The position numbers and the translations under genes are program-made. Under the pieces are notes generated by a model that was not told the DNA's origin, did no database searches, and saw only the letters and a list, made by a program, of their open reading frames with translations. 64,000 nucleotides of DNA from Rhizobium vallis. Lineage in GTDB: Bacteria > Pseudomonadota > Alphaproteobacteria > Rhizobiales > Rhizobiaceae. Below, in pieces: positions 37,665 to 48,262 of this stretch (the stretch's first letter is position 1; every line of letters starts with the position of its first letter). The stretch lies in the NCBI RefSeq assembly GCF_003985155.1, contig NZ_ML133687.1:248001-312000 (forward strand). Reading direction: 5' to 3'.

Positions 37665-38483
37665 ATGCTGAAATGGACCCGTTTCAACATCGTCTCCGTC
37701 ACCCTCGGCTTTGCCTTCCTCTATCTGCCGATTGTGCTTCTGGTGATTTTCTCCTTCAACGAATCCAAGCTCGTGACCGTCTGGGGCGGCTTTTCGACGA
37801 AATGGTATGTCTCGTTGATGAGCAATCAGGCTTTGCTCGACGCGGCCTGGGTGACGCTGCGCGTCGGTCTGCTGTCGGCGACGTTTGCGACCATCCTCGG
37901 CACGATGGCGGCGCTGACATTGGTGCGTTACACCCGCTTTCGCGGCCGAATGCTGTTTTCGGGCATGGTCTACGCGCCGCTCGTCATGCCGGAAGTCATC
38001 ACCGGCCTGTCGCTGCTGTTGCTCTTCGTCGCGATCGGTCTCGACCGCGGCTTCTGGACGATCACGCTCGCGCATACAACGCTGACCATGTGCTTCGTCG
38101 CCGTCGTGGTGCAGTCCCGCCTCATGAGCTTCGATCATTCGATCGAAGAAGCGGCGCAGGATCTCGGCGCGCCCCCTGTGCGCACATTCTTCGAGATCAC
38201 CCTGCCGATCATCGCGCCGGCGGTGCTCTCCGGCTGGATCCTTGCCTTCACCCTGTCGCTCGACGATCTGGTGATTGCGAGCTTCACGTCGGGGCCTGGC
38301 GCCACCACGCTGCCGATGAGGATTTACAGCCAGGTCCGCCTCGGGGTAACGCCGGAGATCAACGCGGTTTGCACGATCCTGATCGGCATCGTCGCAGTCG
38401 GCGTCATCTGCGCATCTGTAGTCACCAAGCGCCGCGAAGTGCAGCGCGAGCGGGATGAGCGAGCCGCAGCGGCCGGCGCATGA
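37665..38483 (+). CDS. potI: Polyamine ABC transporter permease
   Basis: 272 residues, six membrane segments, EAA loop (S-I-E-E-A-A-Q-D-L-G-A) near residue 165. The segment L-S-L-D-D-L-V-I-A-S-F matches the highly conserved PotC/PotI region. Last gene of the pot operon. The intergenic space behind it holds a dispersed repeat that may double as a terminator. Confidence 0.9.
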   Translation: MLKWTRFNIVSVTLGFAFLYLPIVLLVIFSFNESKLVTVWGGFSTKWYVSLMSNQALLDAAWVTLRVGLLSATFATILGTMAALTLVRYTRFRGRMLFSGMVYAPLVMPEVITGLSLLLLFVAIGLDRGFWTITLAHTTLTMCFVAVVVQSRLMSFDHSIEEAAQDLGAPPVRTFFEITLPIIAPAVLSGWILAFTLSLDDLVIASFTSGPGATTLPMRIYSQVRLGVTPEINAVCTILIGIVAVGVICASVVTKRREVQRERDERAAAAGA

Positions 38484-38485
38484 GC

Positions 38486-38560
38486 TGAAGCATGCCGCGC
38501 AAACGTGCGCGGCGGTTTTGCGTCCGCAATTGTGTGAAACAAAAGATGGAGCGCTTCCGT
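38486..38560 (+). repeat. Dispersed intergenic repeat, copy B
   Basis: Signature CATGCCGCGCAAA with GCGGTTTTGCGTCCG, then GTGTGAAACAAAAG. A GCCGCGC/GCGCGGC hairpin is present. It lies between the convergent potI and AsmA-like genes. The arrangement closely matches copy D at 42955, including the GCGTCCG and GTGAAAACAAAG-like tail. Confidence 0.6.
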
Positions 38561-38583
38561 ATTTTGAAGAAAACGGAGACGCT

Positions 38584-40458
38584 CTATTGCGCGCGGGGAA
38601 CCGGTGAGATGACCGGGTTCGGCCAGGAGCCGCCGACAAAAAACGGCAGAGACGGCAGCTCGGCTACCTTGGCCGGATCGGTCGCCTCCAGCGATCCCGA
38701 AAGCGCCAGCCCGTTCGACTGATAGGTGATGACGCCGGAAAGCGTCAGCGTCTGCGTCGCGCCGGTAATATGAGCGTCGCGGATCTCGGCGGAACCGTTG
38801 GCGAAATCGGCCTGAAGGTTGATCTGGTCGAAGCTGAAGGCGCCGTTTGCGGCCGCGCTTAGCGGAAAGAACGGCTTTTCGGCAGCCTGTGTCCGCAATG
38901 CTGCCGCATCGATGCCGGGCATCGTGCCCTCCTTGGTCCAGAAGCGCAGCTTGCCGGTGACGTCAGCAAGTCCGGCCGTCCAGATCGCCTTCGACGACTG
39001 CAGGTCGAGATCGAGCGATCCTCGCGCAAGCGGCAGCGGTCCCTTGAGCTGCAGGCGCTCGGCAAGAGCTGCGAAGTCGGCATCGCGGATCGACAGCTGC
39101 AGCTTGCCGCCACCGTCGAAGTCACGCTTTGTCGCCTCCAGATGGGCGGTCATCTCGCCGCCTTCGAACTGGCTGTCGCCGATATCGAATTTCGCCTCGC
39201 CGCCGGCAACGATCATGCTGGCTCCGACGTCGGAAAGCTCGAAGAGACCCATCTGCGCGCGCCGTGCCGAAAGCCTGACGTCGACATCGAGCAGCTGCAG
39301 CGGCTCACTCATGCCGGTGGAGATCTCCTCTGCCTCTCCGGCGGCAAGCCTGAGTGCGAAGGCGTCGAGGAACGGCTTGAGGTTCATCTGGTCGAAGGCG
39401 AGCGTACCGCCGATCTTCGGCCGTTTGCCGGGCTGGGTTAAAAGATCCATCACCCCGGTGGCGCTCGCGTCGTTGAGCGACAGGCTGAGATTGTTGAAGC
39501 GCAGCCCGCTGCCGGACGACATGATGTCGGATTCCACCGAAGCACTCTTCAGCGTCCCGATGCCGGGGATCGATTTACCCGACCAGGTCAGAAGCGCCGG
39601 CACATCGGGAATGGTGGCGGTGATGTTGCCGGAAAGGGCGGAAAGGCTGGCGATGCTCGCAATTCCCTGGAAATGCGCCGTCAGCAGATTGGATGTCAGC
39701 GATGTCCGCGTTTCGGCATTCCTGCCGGCAAAGGCGAGCAGCGGCTGGCGCGAGGCGAAATCGACCTTCAGGTCCTCGCCGTTGATGCGGGCGATGACGA
39801 CCGCCGAGATCGCGCCCGATAGCCGCGGCCAGGCGATGTCGGCCGTGACGCTGTCGAAATGGTAGATATTGCCGGTCCTGATGTCGGTGACCACAAGCGC
39901 ACCGTCCTCGACGGTCACCGCGCCGATCTCGGCATCGAGATCGGGATCGAGCACTTCCGCTCCGTTTTCGTAACGCACGCCGCTGATCGCGCGGGCGAGC
40001 AGGCCCGCATAACTCCAGTCGATCAGTCCCTTTTCGTCGCGCGTCAGCGCAAGGTTGGGGCGCAGCAGGTGGAACTCGTGGAAGCTTGTGCGCCCTCTGA
40101 GCGCATCGATGAGGCTGAAATCGGCCGACAGGCTTTCGATGCTGCCGAGCAGCTTGTCGCCGCTTTCGCGCGGCTGGCGGATCGTCACCTGGTTCAGCGT
40201 GATGCGCGGCGTCGGCCAGAATTCGAGGACCGGGGTGCCCTTGATCTCGGCATGATAGCCCGTCCATTTCGACAGGGCGTCCTCGATGCCGGAGCGCACG
40301 AAGCCGGTCGTGATGAGATAGGGCGCGGCGACCCGGAGAGCCACGAAAAGTCCGAGCGCGATGAGGAGGAGAACAGTCGAAAGACGGGCAACGGCCGGCA
40401 GCCAGCGCGAAACGGGTCCGATCTTCCTGCGCCACCTGCGATGTCTTGACGTACCCAT
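38584..40458 (-). CDS. AsmA-family protein
   Basis: 624 residues. A basic N-terminus, one membrane anchor (about 18-42) and then a long, mostly beta, periplasmic part with the N-terminal AsmA pattern (G-Y-H-A-E-I-K-G-T-P-V-L-E-F-W-P-T-P-R-I-T-L). AsmA-like proteins are now viewed as bridge-like lipid-handling proteins linked to outer-membrane assembly. The gene stands alone, convergent on the pot operon and divergent from acsA2. Specific role unknown. Confidence 0.8.
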   Translation of the reverse strand: MGTSRHRRWRRKIGPVSRWLPAVARLSTVLLLIALGLFVALRVAAPYLITTGFVRSGIEDALSKWTGYHAEIKGTPVLEFWPTPRITLNQVTIRQPRESGDKLLGSIESLSADFSLIDALRGRTSFHEFHLLRPNLALTRDEKGLIDWSYAGLLARAISGVRYENGAEVLDPDLDAEIGAVTVEDGALVVTDIRTGNIYHFDSVTADIAWPRLSGAISAVVIARINGEDLKVDFASRQPLLAFAGRNAETRTSLTSNLLTAHFQGIASIASLSALSGNITATIPDVPALLTWSGKSIPGIGTLKSASVESDIMSSGSGLRFNNLSLSLNDASATGVMDLLTQPGKRPKIGGTLAFDQMNLKPFLDAFALRLAAGEAEEISTGMSEPLQLLDVDVRLSARRAQMGLFELSDVGASMIVAGGEAKFDIGDSQFEGGEMTAHLEATKRDFDGGGKLQLSIRDADFAALAERLQLKGPLPLARGSLDLDLQSSKAIWTAGLADVTGKLRFWTKEGTMPGIDAAALRTQAAEKPFFPLSAAANGAFSFDQINLQADFANGSAEIRDAHITGATQTLTLSGVITYQSNGLALSGSLEATDPAKVAELPSLPFFVGGSWPNPVISPVPRAQ

Positions 40459-40585
40459 GATCTCCGCCGGTCATCAGCCGGTTATGCCGTTATGCGCTGA
40501 TTTCGCCGGATATAGGAAATATCAGGCATATGCAAATACCCTACAGCACCGCGCGACTTTTCAGGCGCGCAAAGGACGCCGTGCT

Positions 40586-40666
40586 GATGCGTGCCGCCTA
40601 ACTGCGCAGCGGTTTTGGGGTAACGGCATGCTTAAATCAAAAACCTGAAGCGCGTCACATGAATCC
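40586..40666 (+). repeat. Dispersed intergenic repeat, copy C
   Basis: Outer arms GCGTGCCG and CGGCATGC (one wobble) enclose the GCGCAGCGGTTTTGGGG form of the repeat core, followed by AAATCAAAAACCTGAAGCGCGTCACATGAATCC. This is the longest of the four copies seen. The 40459-40764 interval holds this repeat and, at its 3' end, the acsA2 promoter; I see no gene in it. Confidence 0.6.
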
Positions 40667-40714
40667 GGTGTGACATGACGCGTTTAGGCGCCGGATCGGG
40701 GCGGTTCCGCACTT

Positions 40715-40728
40715 TATAATGCAATGCA
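40715..40728 (+). promoter_or_regulatory. acsA2 -10 element overlapping a TGC-AAT-GCA motif
   Basis: A consensus TATAAT overlaps TGCAATGCA, 37 bases before the start codon. The identical 9-mer is found in the phaP upstream region (46946-46954). TGC-rich dyads are described targets of the PHB regulator PhaR/AniA, so a shared regulator of PHB-linked genes is plausible. I saw no good -35 box. Confidence 0.5.
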
Positions 40729-40764
40729 GCATGATATAAGAACGGCATTGGGGAGGAGGATTGA

Positions 40765-42717
<1,953 letters not shown>

Positions 42718-42902
42718 TAGGAACCGTAAACTACAAGCTTTCACCATCTATCAATCTTCTGTCATGGAAACCTTTCGTTAAGAAAGCTTTGTCAAATGTG
42801 AAGCCAACCTTGGGGGCCGCACATGAACGAGGCGGCCTGAGGCCTTCGGGCTTACAACATGACGTTGATCGACTGAGCTTTTGTTGAACAGCACAAATTT
42901 TC

Positions 42903-42930
42903 AAGGCAGCCTCCTGGCTGCCTTTTCTTT
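42903..42930 (+). terminator. Terminator with an anti-Shine-Dalgarno loop
   Basis: AAGGCAGCC / GGCTGCCTT with a TCCT loop, followed by TTCTTT. The loop and its edge read CCTCCT, the complement of AGGAGG. It lies 186 bases after acsA2 and may end either acsA2 or an independent small RNA. The 42718-43022 interval contains no ORF I would call; the rest holds this terminator and repeat copy D. Confidence 0.75.
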
Positions 42931-42954
42931 ATGGTGGCCACTTTCTTTTCGCAG

Positions 42955-43018
42955 AGCAATTCCCGCAAAAGCGCACGGCGGTTTTGCGTCCGGAAATGCG
43001 TGAAAACAAAGAATTCCA
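42955..43018 (+). repeat. Dispersed intergenic repeat, copy D
   Basis: CGCAAAA and TTTTGCG arms flank GCGCACGGCGG; the tail reads GCGTCCGGAAATGCGTGAAAACAAAG. It is closest to copy B. It lies between the acsA2-side terminator and the 3' end of the convergent histidine kinase gene. Confidence 0.6.
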
Positions 43019-43022
43019 GCGA

Positions 43023-46000
43023 TCAGCCGGCCAGCACGCGCTGCGACGGGAAGGTGATCTCGACGAGTGTGCCTTCGTTCGGCGCCGAATTGATCGAGAA
43101 GGTCGCCCGGTTGGCATCCACCATCGCCTTGGTCAGCGGCAGGCCGAGGCCGGTGCCGTCGCCGCGATGGCGCGATTGGGTCGAGGAGACCTGCCGGAAC
43201 GGCTTCATCGCCTGGTCGAGTTCGCTGCGCGTCATGCCGACGCCGGTATCGCGGACCCTCAAAACGACGCTGCCATTCGTCTCATAGGAGGTGGAAACGA
43301 CGATCTGCCCGCCCGACGGGGTGAAGCGGATGGCGTTCGACAGGATGTTGAGGGCGATCTGCTTGATCGAGCGCAGGTCCGCCACGACATCGGGCACCGA
43401 ATGCGACAGCGCCGTGCGAATGATGACGCGCTGGCCGTTCGCCTGCGGCTGCACCAGTGCGACGGCTTCCGAGACCGCCTCGTTGAGCCCGACGGCGGCA
43501 AAATCGAGGTCCATCTCGCCCGCCTCGATCTTTGAAATGTCGAGCAGGTCGTTGACGATATCGAGGACGTGCCGGCCGGAGCGGCCGATGTCGTTGGCAT
43601 ATTCGATGTAACGGGGATGGCCGATCGGCCCGAAGCGTTCGCCCGCCATCATGTCGGAAAAGCCGATAATGGCGTTGAGCGGCGTGCGGATCTCATGGCT
43701 GACGCGGGCGAGGAAATCGGTCTTGTGGGCGTTGGCGGTTTCGGCCGCGCCCTTGGCGTTGCGCAACTCGTCCTCGGTGCGCTTCCACTGGGTGATGTCG
43801 CGGATGACGGCGCAATAGCCGTTGGAGGAGGTGAGCTGGCCCATCGTCATGAACAGCGGCACGAAGCCGCCGCTGGCCTCGCGGCCGATCACTTCACGCC
43901 CGTCGTTCAGCACGCTTGCCACGCCATGGCCCGAGAGGCCGTTCAGATAGTCGATCACCGCCTTCTGGCTCTCATGGGCAAACAGCATGACGAAGGGTTT
44001 GCCGCGCGTTTCCTGTTCGTCATAATTGAATAGCGCGCTGGCGGAGCGGTTCATCGAGCGGATATCGCCTTCCGTGCCGATGACGACGACGCCGTCGGTC
44101 GCCGTTTCCAGGATCGAGCGCAATTCCTCAACTTCGACCTGAAGTTTGGCGACCTTCTCGACCATCCGCTCGGGACGCGCTTCGGATCGGCCCTCGGAAC
44201 GGCTTGCTTCGCCGCGGCTGACTTCCTTGCCTTCGACAGGCATCAGCGCCAGCATTAGGGCATTGGCGTCTTCCCAGCGCACCGATTGCAGCCGCGCGGT
44301 CACCGGCACCAGCCTATCATCGGCCTTGACGAGCATCATGGTGCTAGAGCCGGCCGCCTTTTCCTCAAGCTCGCGGCGCTGCAGCAGGGCTTCGATGCCG
44401 CCCACTTCGCGCAGCGCGTCGAGCGAAGCATAGCCGGTCAGCCGCATGAATTCGGGATTGGCATGGATCAGCGCATCACCGATGTGGATGAGCACGGCGA
44501 CGGGCAACTGGTCGACCGTTCCCACAGAAAGACCGTCGGTCATCTTGACGCGCGGCGGAATGAAGCTTGTGAGAACCTCGATCTGGCTGACCGTCTCCTC
44601 AAGTCCTTCCGTCGCTTCGTCATCGGCGACAACAGCCGGCTCTTCGACATCGTCGTGGCGCTTAGCCTCGACGGCATTCTCGAAGATCGCCTCCTGCGGC
44701 GCCGTCTCCTCGACGAAGGGCGTCTCGCTTTTGTCGGAAATGGCCGCTTCGGACGGAGATTCCTCGGTTGCGGAGGCCTCCTCGAAACCGGCCGGCTCCG
44801 TGGTGTTTTCTTCAGCGGCTGGAGCGGCGGGCTCTTCCTTGCGCGTGCCGAAGGCTTCGAGACGCTTGGCGATCTCGCGGAAATTGGCCTGCTCGGCGGC
44901 CGTCAATCCGGCGCCGGTGTTGTGAAGTTGAACGATCTTGTCGGTGAAACGGCGATTGGGCGTTTCCGAAATGCGGAGCGCAGGCGGCTCTTCTGGAGGA
45001 TTGACGACCGGCTCGGCGGCAGATGCGTCGTCGGCATCAGCATTGATTGCCGGTTCCTCCCCGGCATTTTCGAAGGCGGCTTCTTCGGCGGCAGTCTCGT
45101 CCGCTACCGGCTCTTCGGTCTCCGGCTCAGCTGCGGCGAGTGCCTGGTCGTCGATCTCTTCCGCTGCGGTGGTTTCGGCTGGCGGCTCTTCGGGCGCAGC
45201 TTCCACGTCATGCGTGATTTCCGCTATCGGGCCGAGGATTGCCGCATCATGGCCGACGCCATCCGGGCCGAGTGTCAGGCCGAGCGCCAGCGGATCTTCC
45301 TGCGCATCGGAAAGCCGCACGACGCCGAAGCCGCGGAAACCGTCAAAGTCGCGATTGCGGGTGTAGGTCGGCAGTGCTGCGAGATCGACCGGAACGACGA
45401 GGCTGGTGCCTTCGACGGGCCAGAGAATCGTCTTGCCCGACCATGTGTCGCGGCGGGCGAGCGCTTCGGCAAGTTTGCCATCCGGGTCGAGGTTGAAGAG
45501 GGCGGCGATATCGCTGAAGGCGGAGCCGATGATGTCGGATGCGTGCGGACCGACGGCCTCGGCAAATTCGTGGCTGACCTCGTTGAACCGGCCCTCGGCG
45601 TCGATCTTCCAGACGAAGCGCGTGGCGCGGCTGTTCGGCCTGAAGACGAAGCCGGGCTCAGCCGCGAGCTGCGGGGCAGGGGCGGCTGCGGGAGCTGCCG
45701 GCGTTGTTATGGTGGGCTCTTCGAAGGCCGTTTCCGGTGCTTCTTCAATATATGTCTCGGTTGCGTCGGCCGGCGGTTCCGCGATTTCGGCCGCGTCCAC
45801 CGGCTCCGGATCGGAGGCTACGGCTTCCTCGATGATCGCGGCCGGTTCATGGACCTCATTCGCACTGCCGTCGCTTACGCCGCTGTCGCTCTGTGGCTCC
45901 TCGTACCCCTCAGGCTGTATCCCGTCCATTGCTTCGTCGGCGGATGCTGCAGCGGTCTCGGACGGATGTTCACTTTGACCGGCGATTTCCTCGAGCGTCT

Positions 46001-46814
46001 CCTCGACCTCTTCGATCCCGGAAACCGCGTCGATGATGTCGGTGTAGCCTGTCGCGGCGACGGGTTCGTCCTGGAGCGCCTCGGCGGGCGCTGGGCGTTC
46101 TGTTTCGTGGGTTTCGTGCGCGGGCGCATCGATCGGGTCGAGATGGCCGAGCACGGTTTCGACGGCAAAGAGCAGATTGAGCGCCGGTTCGTCGCTGAGC
46201 TTGCCGACCGCAGCCGGAAGATAGCCTCTGCCGGTGGCGACGGGCCGCTTCACCAACCGGTCGGGATGTGCGCCGGCAAGATTGATCAACGTCTTTGCGG
46301 TCTCACCGGAAATACCAAGCGAGGCAAAGCCCGGCGAGGCGGCGATGACTTCGCCATTGGCGCCGATGACGGCCATATGTGTATCGGGATCGTCCAACCC
46401 CTGCAGCATCTGGGCGGCCGACGCGCCGGCCGCAAGCGGTTTTGCCGAGACCGGCACCGAAAACAGGATGGCCTTCTCGCCCTGGGAGAGCCGGATCAGC
46501 TCGGCTGCCGCCTGCACCTGCACACGCTGAAAGCCCTTGGCGACGCGGATCATCAGGTTACGGCTGTCGCCGATATCGGCAAGCTGGCGGGCGGCCGTTT
46601 CCAGCTGGCGGAAGGTGATGTCGGCCCGGTCGACGCCCTGGTCGAGCAGGTCATAGACCGCCGAATGGCCGAAAAGCTCCGCACCCGCGCCGTTTGCCCA
46701 GAGCAGACGGGTGAGATCGGCCGAAAACAGCACCATCGCCTCGCCGCGTGAAAAGCGTTCCCGCACCCGCGCATGCACGGCGATGTCGATGAACGGATAT
46801 TGGACTGCGGGCAT
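43023..46814 (-). CDS. cbrA: PAS-domain sensor histidine kinase, CbrA-like
   Basis: 1263 residues, no obvious membrane segment. After an N-terminal conserved region (1-230) comes an acidic, Ala/Glu/Pro-rich stretch (about 235-400), a PAS-like segment around 405-500, a second acidic stretch (about 540-760), two further PAS-like domains (about 770-1010) and a C-terminal kinase. The phosphorylated His sits in S-H-E-I-R-T-P-L-N near 1038, with N-box N-I-L-S-N-A-I-R-F and G-boxes D-T-G-V-G-M and G-T-G-L-G-L-P-L. No receiver domain is fused. Its place between acsA2 and phaP matches CbrA of Sinorhizobium, which feeds into the DivK-CtrA cell-cycle circuit; the name rests on that synteny and the PAS-kinase build. 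Confidence 0.8.
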   Translation of the reverse strand: MPAVQYPFIDIAVHARVRERFSRGEAMVLFSADLTRLLWANGAGAELFGHSAVYDLLDQGVDRADITFRQLETAARQLADIGDSRNLMIRVAKGFQRVQVQAAAELIRLSQGEKAILFSVPVSAKPLAAGASAAQMLQGLDDPDTHMAVIGANGEVIAASPGFASLGISGETAKTLINLAGAHPDRLVKRPVATGRGYLPAAVGKLSDEPALNLLFAVETVLGHLDPIDAPAHETHETERPAPAEALQDEPVAATGYTDIIDAVSGIEEVEETLEEIAGQSEHPSETAAASADEAMDGIQPEGYEEPQSDSGVSDGSANEVHEPAAIIEEAVASDPEPVDAAEIAEPPADATETYIEEAPETAFEEPTITTPAAPAAAPAPQLAAEPGFVFRPNSRATRFVWKIDAEGRFNEVSHEFAEAVGPHASDIIGSAFSDIAALFNLDPDGKLAEALARRDTWSGKTILWPVEGTSLVVPVDLAALPTYTRNRDFDGFRGFGVVRLSDAQEDPLALGLTLGPDGVGHDAAILGPIAEITHDVEAAPEEPPAETTAAEEIDDQALAAAEPETEEPVADETAAEEAAFENAGEEPAINADADDASAAEPVVNPPEEPPALRISETPNRRFTDKIVQLHNTGAGLTAAEQANFREIAKRLEAFGTRKEEPAAPAAEENTTEPAGFEEASATEESPSEAAISDKSETPFVEETAPQEAIFENAVEAKRHDDVEEPAVVADDEATEGLEETVSQIEVLTSFIPPRVKMTDGLSVGTVDQLPVAVLIHIGDALIHANPEFMRLTGYASLDALREVGGIEALLQRRELEEKAAGSSTMMLVKADDRLVPVTARLQSVRWEDANALMLALMPVEGKEVSRGEASRSEGRSEARPERMVEKVAKLQVEVEELRSILETATDGVVVIGTEGDIRSMNRSASALFNYDEQETRGKPFVMLFAHESQKAVIDYLNGLSGHGVASVLNDGREVIGREASGGFVPLFMTMGQLTSSNGYCAVIRDITQWKRTEDELRNAKGAAETANAHKTDFLARVSHEIRTPLNAIIGFSDMMAGERFGPIGHPRYIEYANDIGRSGRHVLDIVNDLLDISKIEAGEMDLDFAAVGLNEAVSEAVALVQPQANGQRVIIRTALSHSVPDVVADLRSIKQIALNILSNAIRFTPSGGQIVVSTSYETNGSVVLRVRDTGVGMTRSELDQAMKPFRQVSSTQSRHRGDGTGLGLPLTKAMVDANRATFSINSAPNEGTLVEITFPSQRVLAG

Positions 46815-46923
46815 GATCGAACCTTGTCGCTGTCGGCCTCTTTAAATTAACGGCTTATTAATAACTGCAGGGCGCGAGCCGGTCCAGAACAGCGGGTGGC
46901 TTTCGGCCGGAAAGGTTAACGAC

Positions 46924-46957
46924 TTGTGCGCTGCACAAAAAATGTTGCAATGCACAA
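46924..46957. promoter_or_regulatory. Two TGC-N3-GCA dyads upstream of phaP
   Basis: TTGTGC-GCT-GCACAA is a perfect interrupted palindrome; 19 bases further (centre to centre) comes TTGC-AAT-GCACAA. Both contain TGC-N3-GCA. They lie 70-105 bases before the phasin start, just ahead of an A/T-rich TATATA stretch that may be the promoter. PHB regulators of the PhaR/AniA type bind TGC-rich dyads at phasin genes, so these are good operator candidates. Confidence 0.55.
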
Positions 46958-47027
46958 TTAGATATTCTATATAGACGTCATTCAATGATCACAGGCAGCG
47001 ACTGCCTCAACCCAAGGGAATGCGACC

Positions 47028-47477
47028 ATGGCTACCATAAAGACCGATGACGTTTTTTCAATCGCTTCTTTCGACCCGTCCAAGCTCGCGGAATCCTTCC
47101 GTGACTTCGCCGAAAAGGGCGCCCAGCGGTCCAAGGATGCCTATGCCAAGCTGAAGACGGCTGGCGAGGAAGCCGGCAAGACGCTCGAAGCCACCGTCCA
47201 GACCGCACAGGCCGGCACCGTCGAACTCGGCCTGAAGGCGATCGACGTTCTGCGCGTCAACGCCGAGAGCTCGCTCTCGCACATGGAAGCGCTGCTCGGG
47301 GTCAAGTCCCCTGCCGAATTCTTCGAACTGCAGACCTCCTTCCTGCGCAAGCAGGCCGAGCTTGCCGTCGAGCAGGCGAAGTCGATCCAGGAAACCACCA
47401 AGCAGGTTGCCGAAAAGCTTGCCAAGCCCTCCAAGGATGCCGCCGAAAAGGCGATGGCCTCCTTCAAGAAGGCCTGA
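47028..47477 (+). CDS. phaP: Phasin (PHB granule-associated protein)
   Basis: 149 residues, nearly all amphipathic helix, rich in Ala, Lys, Glu and Gln, without signal peptide. It shows the phasin-family pattern, with F-F-E-L-Q-T-S-F-L-R-K-Q-A-E and repeated A-E-K-A-x-K turns. Phasins coat poly-3-hydroxybutyrate granules and limit their coalescence. The gene is monocistronic, with a strong terminator after it and two dyads upstream that may bind the PHB repressor. Location next to cbrA and acsA2 matches phaP1 of Sinorhizobium. Confidence 0.9.
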   Translation: MATIKTDDVFSIASFDPSKLAESFRDFAEKGAQRSKDAYAKLKTAGEEAGKTLEATVQTAQAGTVELGLKAIDVLRVNAESSLSHMEALLGVKSPAEFFELQTSFLRKQAELAVEQAKSIQETTKQVAEKLAKPSKDAAEKAMASFKKA

Positions 47478-47502
47478 TCGGTTTTACCGTTCAGAGACAA
47501 AG

Positions 47503-47528
47503 GGCTGGACCTCGTGTCCAGCCTTTTT
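47503..47528 (+). terminator. Rho-independent terminator after phaP
   Basis: GGCTGGAC / GTCCAGCC with a CTCGT loop and TTTTT. It isolates phaP from the tRNA gene downstream. Confidence 0.88.
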
Positions 47529-47606
47529 GTATATTGGCGATGAATGGGACTTGAATTCCTCGCCAAGTCCTCGTATGTGACCCCCGTCGCGCCAAGCGCG
47601 ATTTAT

Positions 47607-47683
47607 GCGGTTGTAGCTCAGTTGGTTAGAGCGCAGGTTTGTGGCACCTGAGGTCGGAGGTTCGAGACCCCCCAACCGTACCA
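47607..47683 (+). tRNA. tRNA-His (GTG anticodon)
   Basis: A complete 77-base cloverleaf with encoded CCA. The anticodon stem CAGGT/ACCTG closes the loop TTGTGGC, giving anticodon GTG. The TPsiC arm is GGAGG-TTCGAGA-CCCCC in outline. Position -1 is T, the first pair is G1-T72 and the discriminator is A73. The G-1:C73 element that marks tRNA-His in most bacteria is therefore absent, as described for alphaproteobacteria. Confidence 0.95.
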
Positions 47684-47709
47684 TTTCCCCATCACTTGAA
47701 TGAAAACTC

Positions 47710-47733
47710 GGTTCCCATCGTTTCGATGGAACC
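47710..47733 (+). terminator. Hairpin downstream of tRNA-His
   Basis: GGTTCCCATCG and CGATGGAACC pair around TTT with one bulged C. No T run follows, so its role in ending or processing the tRNA transcript is uncertain. Confidence 0.4.
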
Positions 47734-47775
47734 CATGTCGCGCCGGGCCGTTCTCCAGTTGACGGGAGAATATGC

Positions 47776-48213
47776 ATGTCAAAAACCCTTCTCTACGGCG
47801 CGACCAAGATCGACGAGACCAACAGCGCCTATTCGCCGGCGGAAAGCCTTGCCGCCTTCCAATGGAAGAACCGCGTCTTCATCCTTTTTGCCGACAAGGA
47901 TAATGCCCGCGCCGCCCGCCAGGAAAATCAGCTGCTTGCCGACCGGGCCGGTCTCGACGAGCGCGACATGGTGGTGCTCAAGGTGTCGGGCGATAGTGTG
48001 CGACCGCTCTTCGGCGCGGCTGACGGTCTCGACGGCGAAGCGATCCGCCGCGACCTGGAGGCGCCGGAGGCTGGCGAATTCGCTGCCTTCCTTCTCGGCA
48101 AGGACGGCACGGTCAAGCTCAAGGCCAGCGAACCGATCGCCAATGGCGAGCTCTTCGCCATCATCGACAGCATGCCGGTGCGCGCTGCCGAATCGTTGAA
48201 GCCCGACAAATAG
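47776..48213 (+). CDS. DUF4174-type protein
   Basis: 145 residues. The core L-A-A-F-Q-W-K-N-R-V-F-I-L-F-A near residue 30, L-K-V-S-G-D-S-V-R-P-L-F-G near 70 and L-L-G-K-D-G-T-V-K-L-K near 105 resemble DUF4174, a small thioredoxin-like fold lacking a CxxC pair. No signal peptide is apparent here. It is followed after 49 bases by a tiny proline-rich ORF on the same strand. Function unknown. Confidence 0.75.
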   Translation: MSKTLLYGATKIDETNSAYSPAESLAAFQWKNRVFILFADKDNARAARQENQLLADRAGLDERDMVVLKVSGDSVRPLFGAADGLDGEAIRRDLEAPEAGEFAAFLLGKDGTVKLKASEPIANGELFAIIDSMPVRAAESLKPDK

Positions 48214-48262
48214 CTCGGGCAAACATCGCTCTCAGAACGAATATAGTGAAAGGGAGGCGGTC

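Noticed and set aside
44286..46751. Plus-strand 821-codon open frame opposite cbrA
   Set aside because: It is a shadow created by GC-rich codon bias of the kinase gene; its composition is unlike a protein and no ribosome site or domain is visible.
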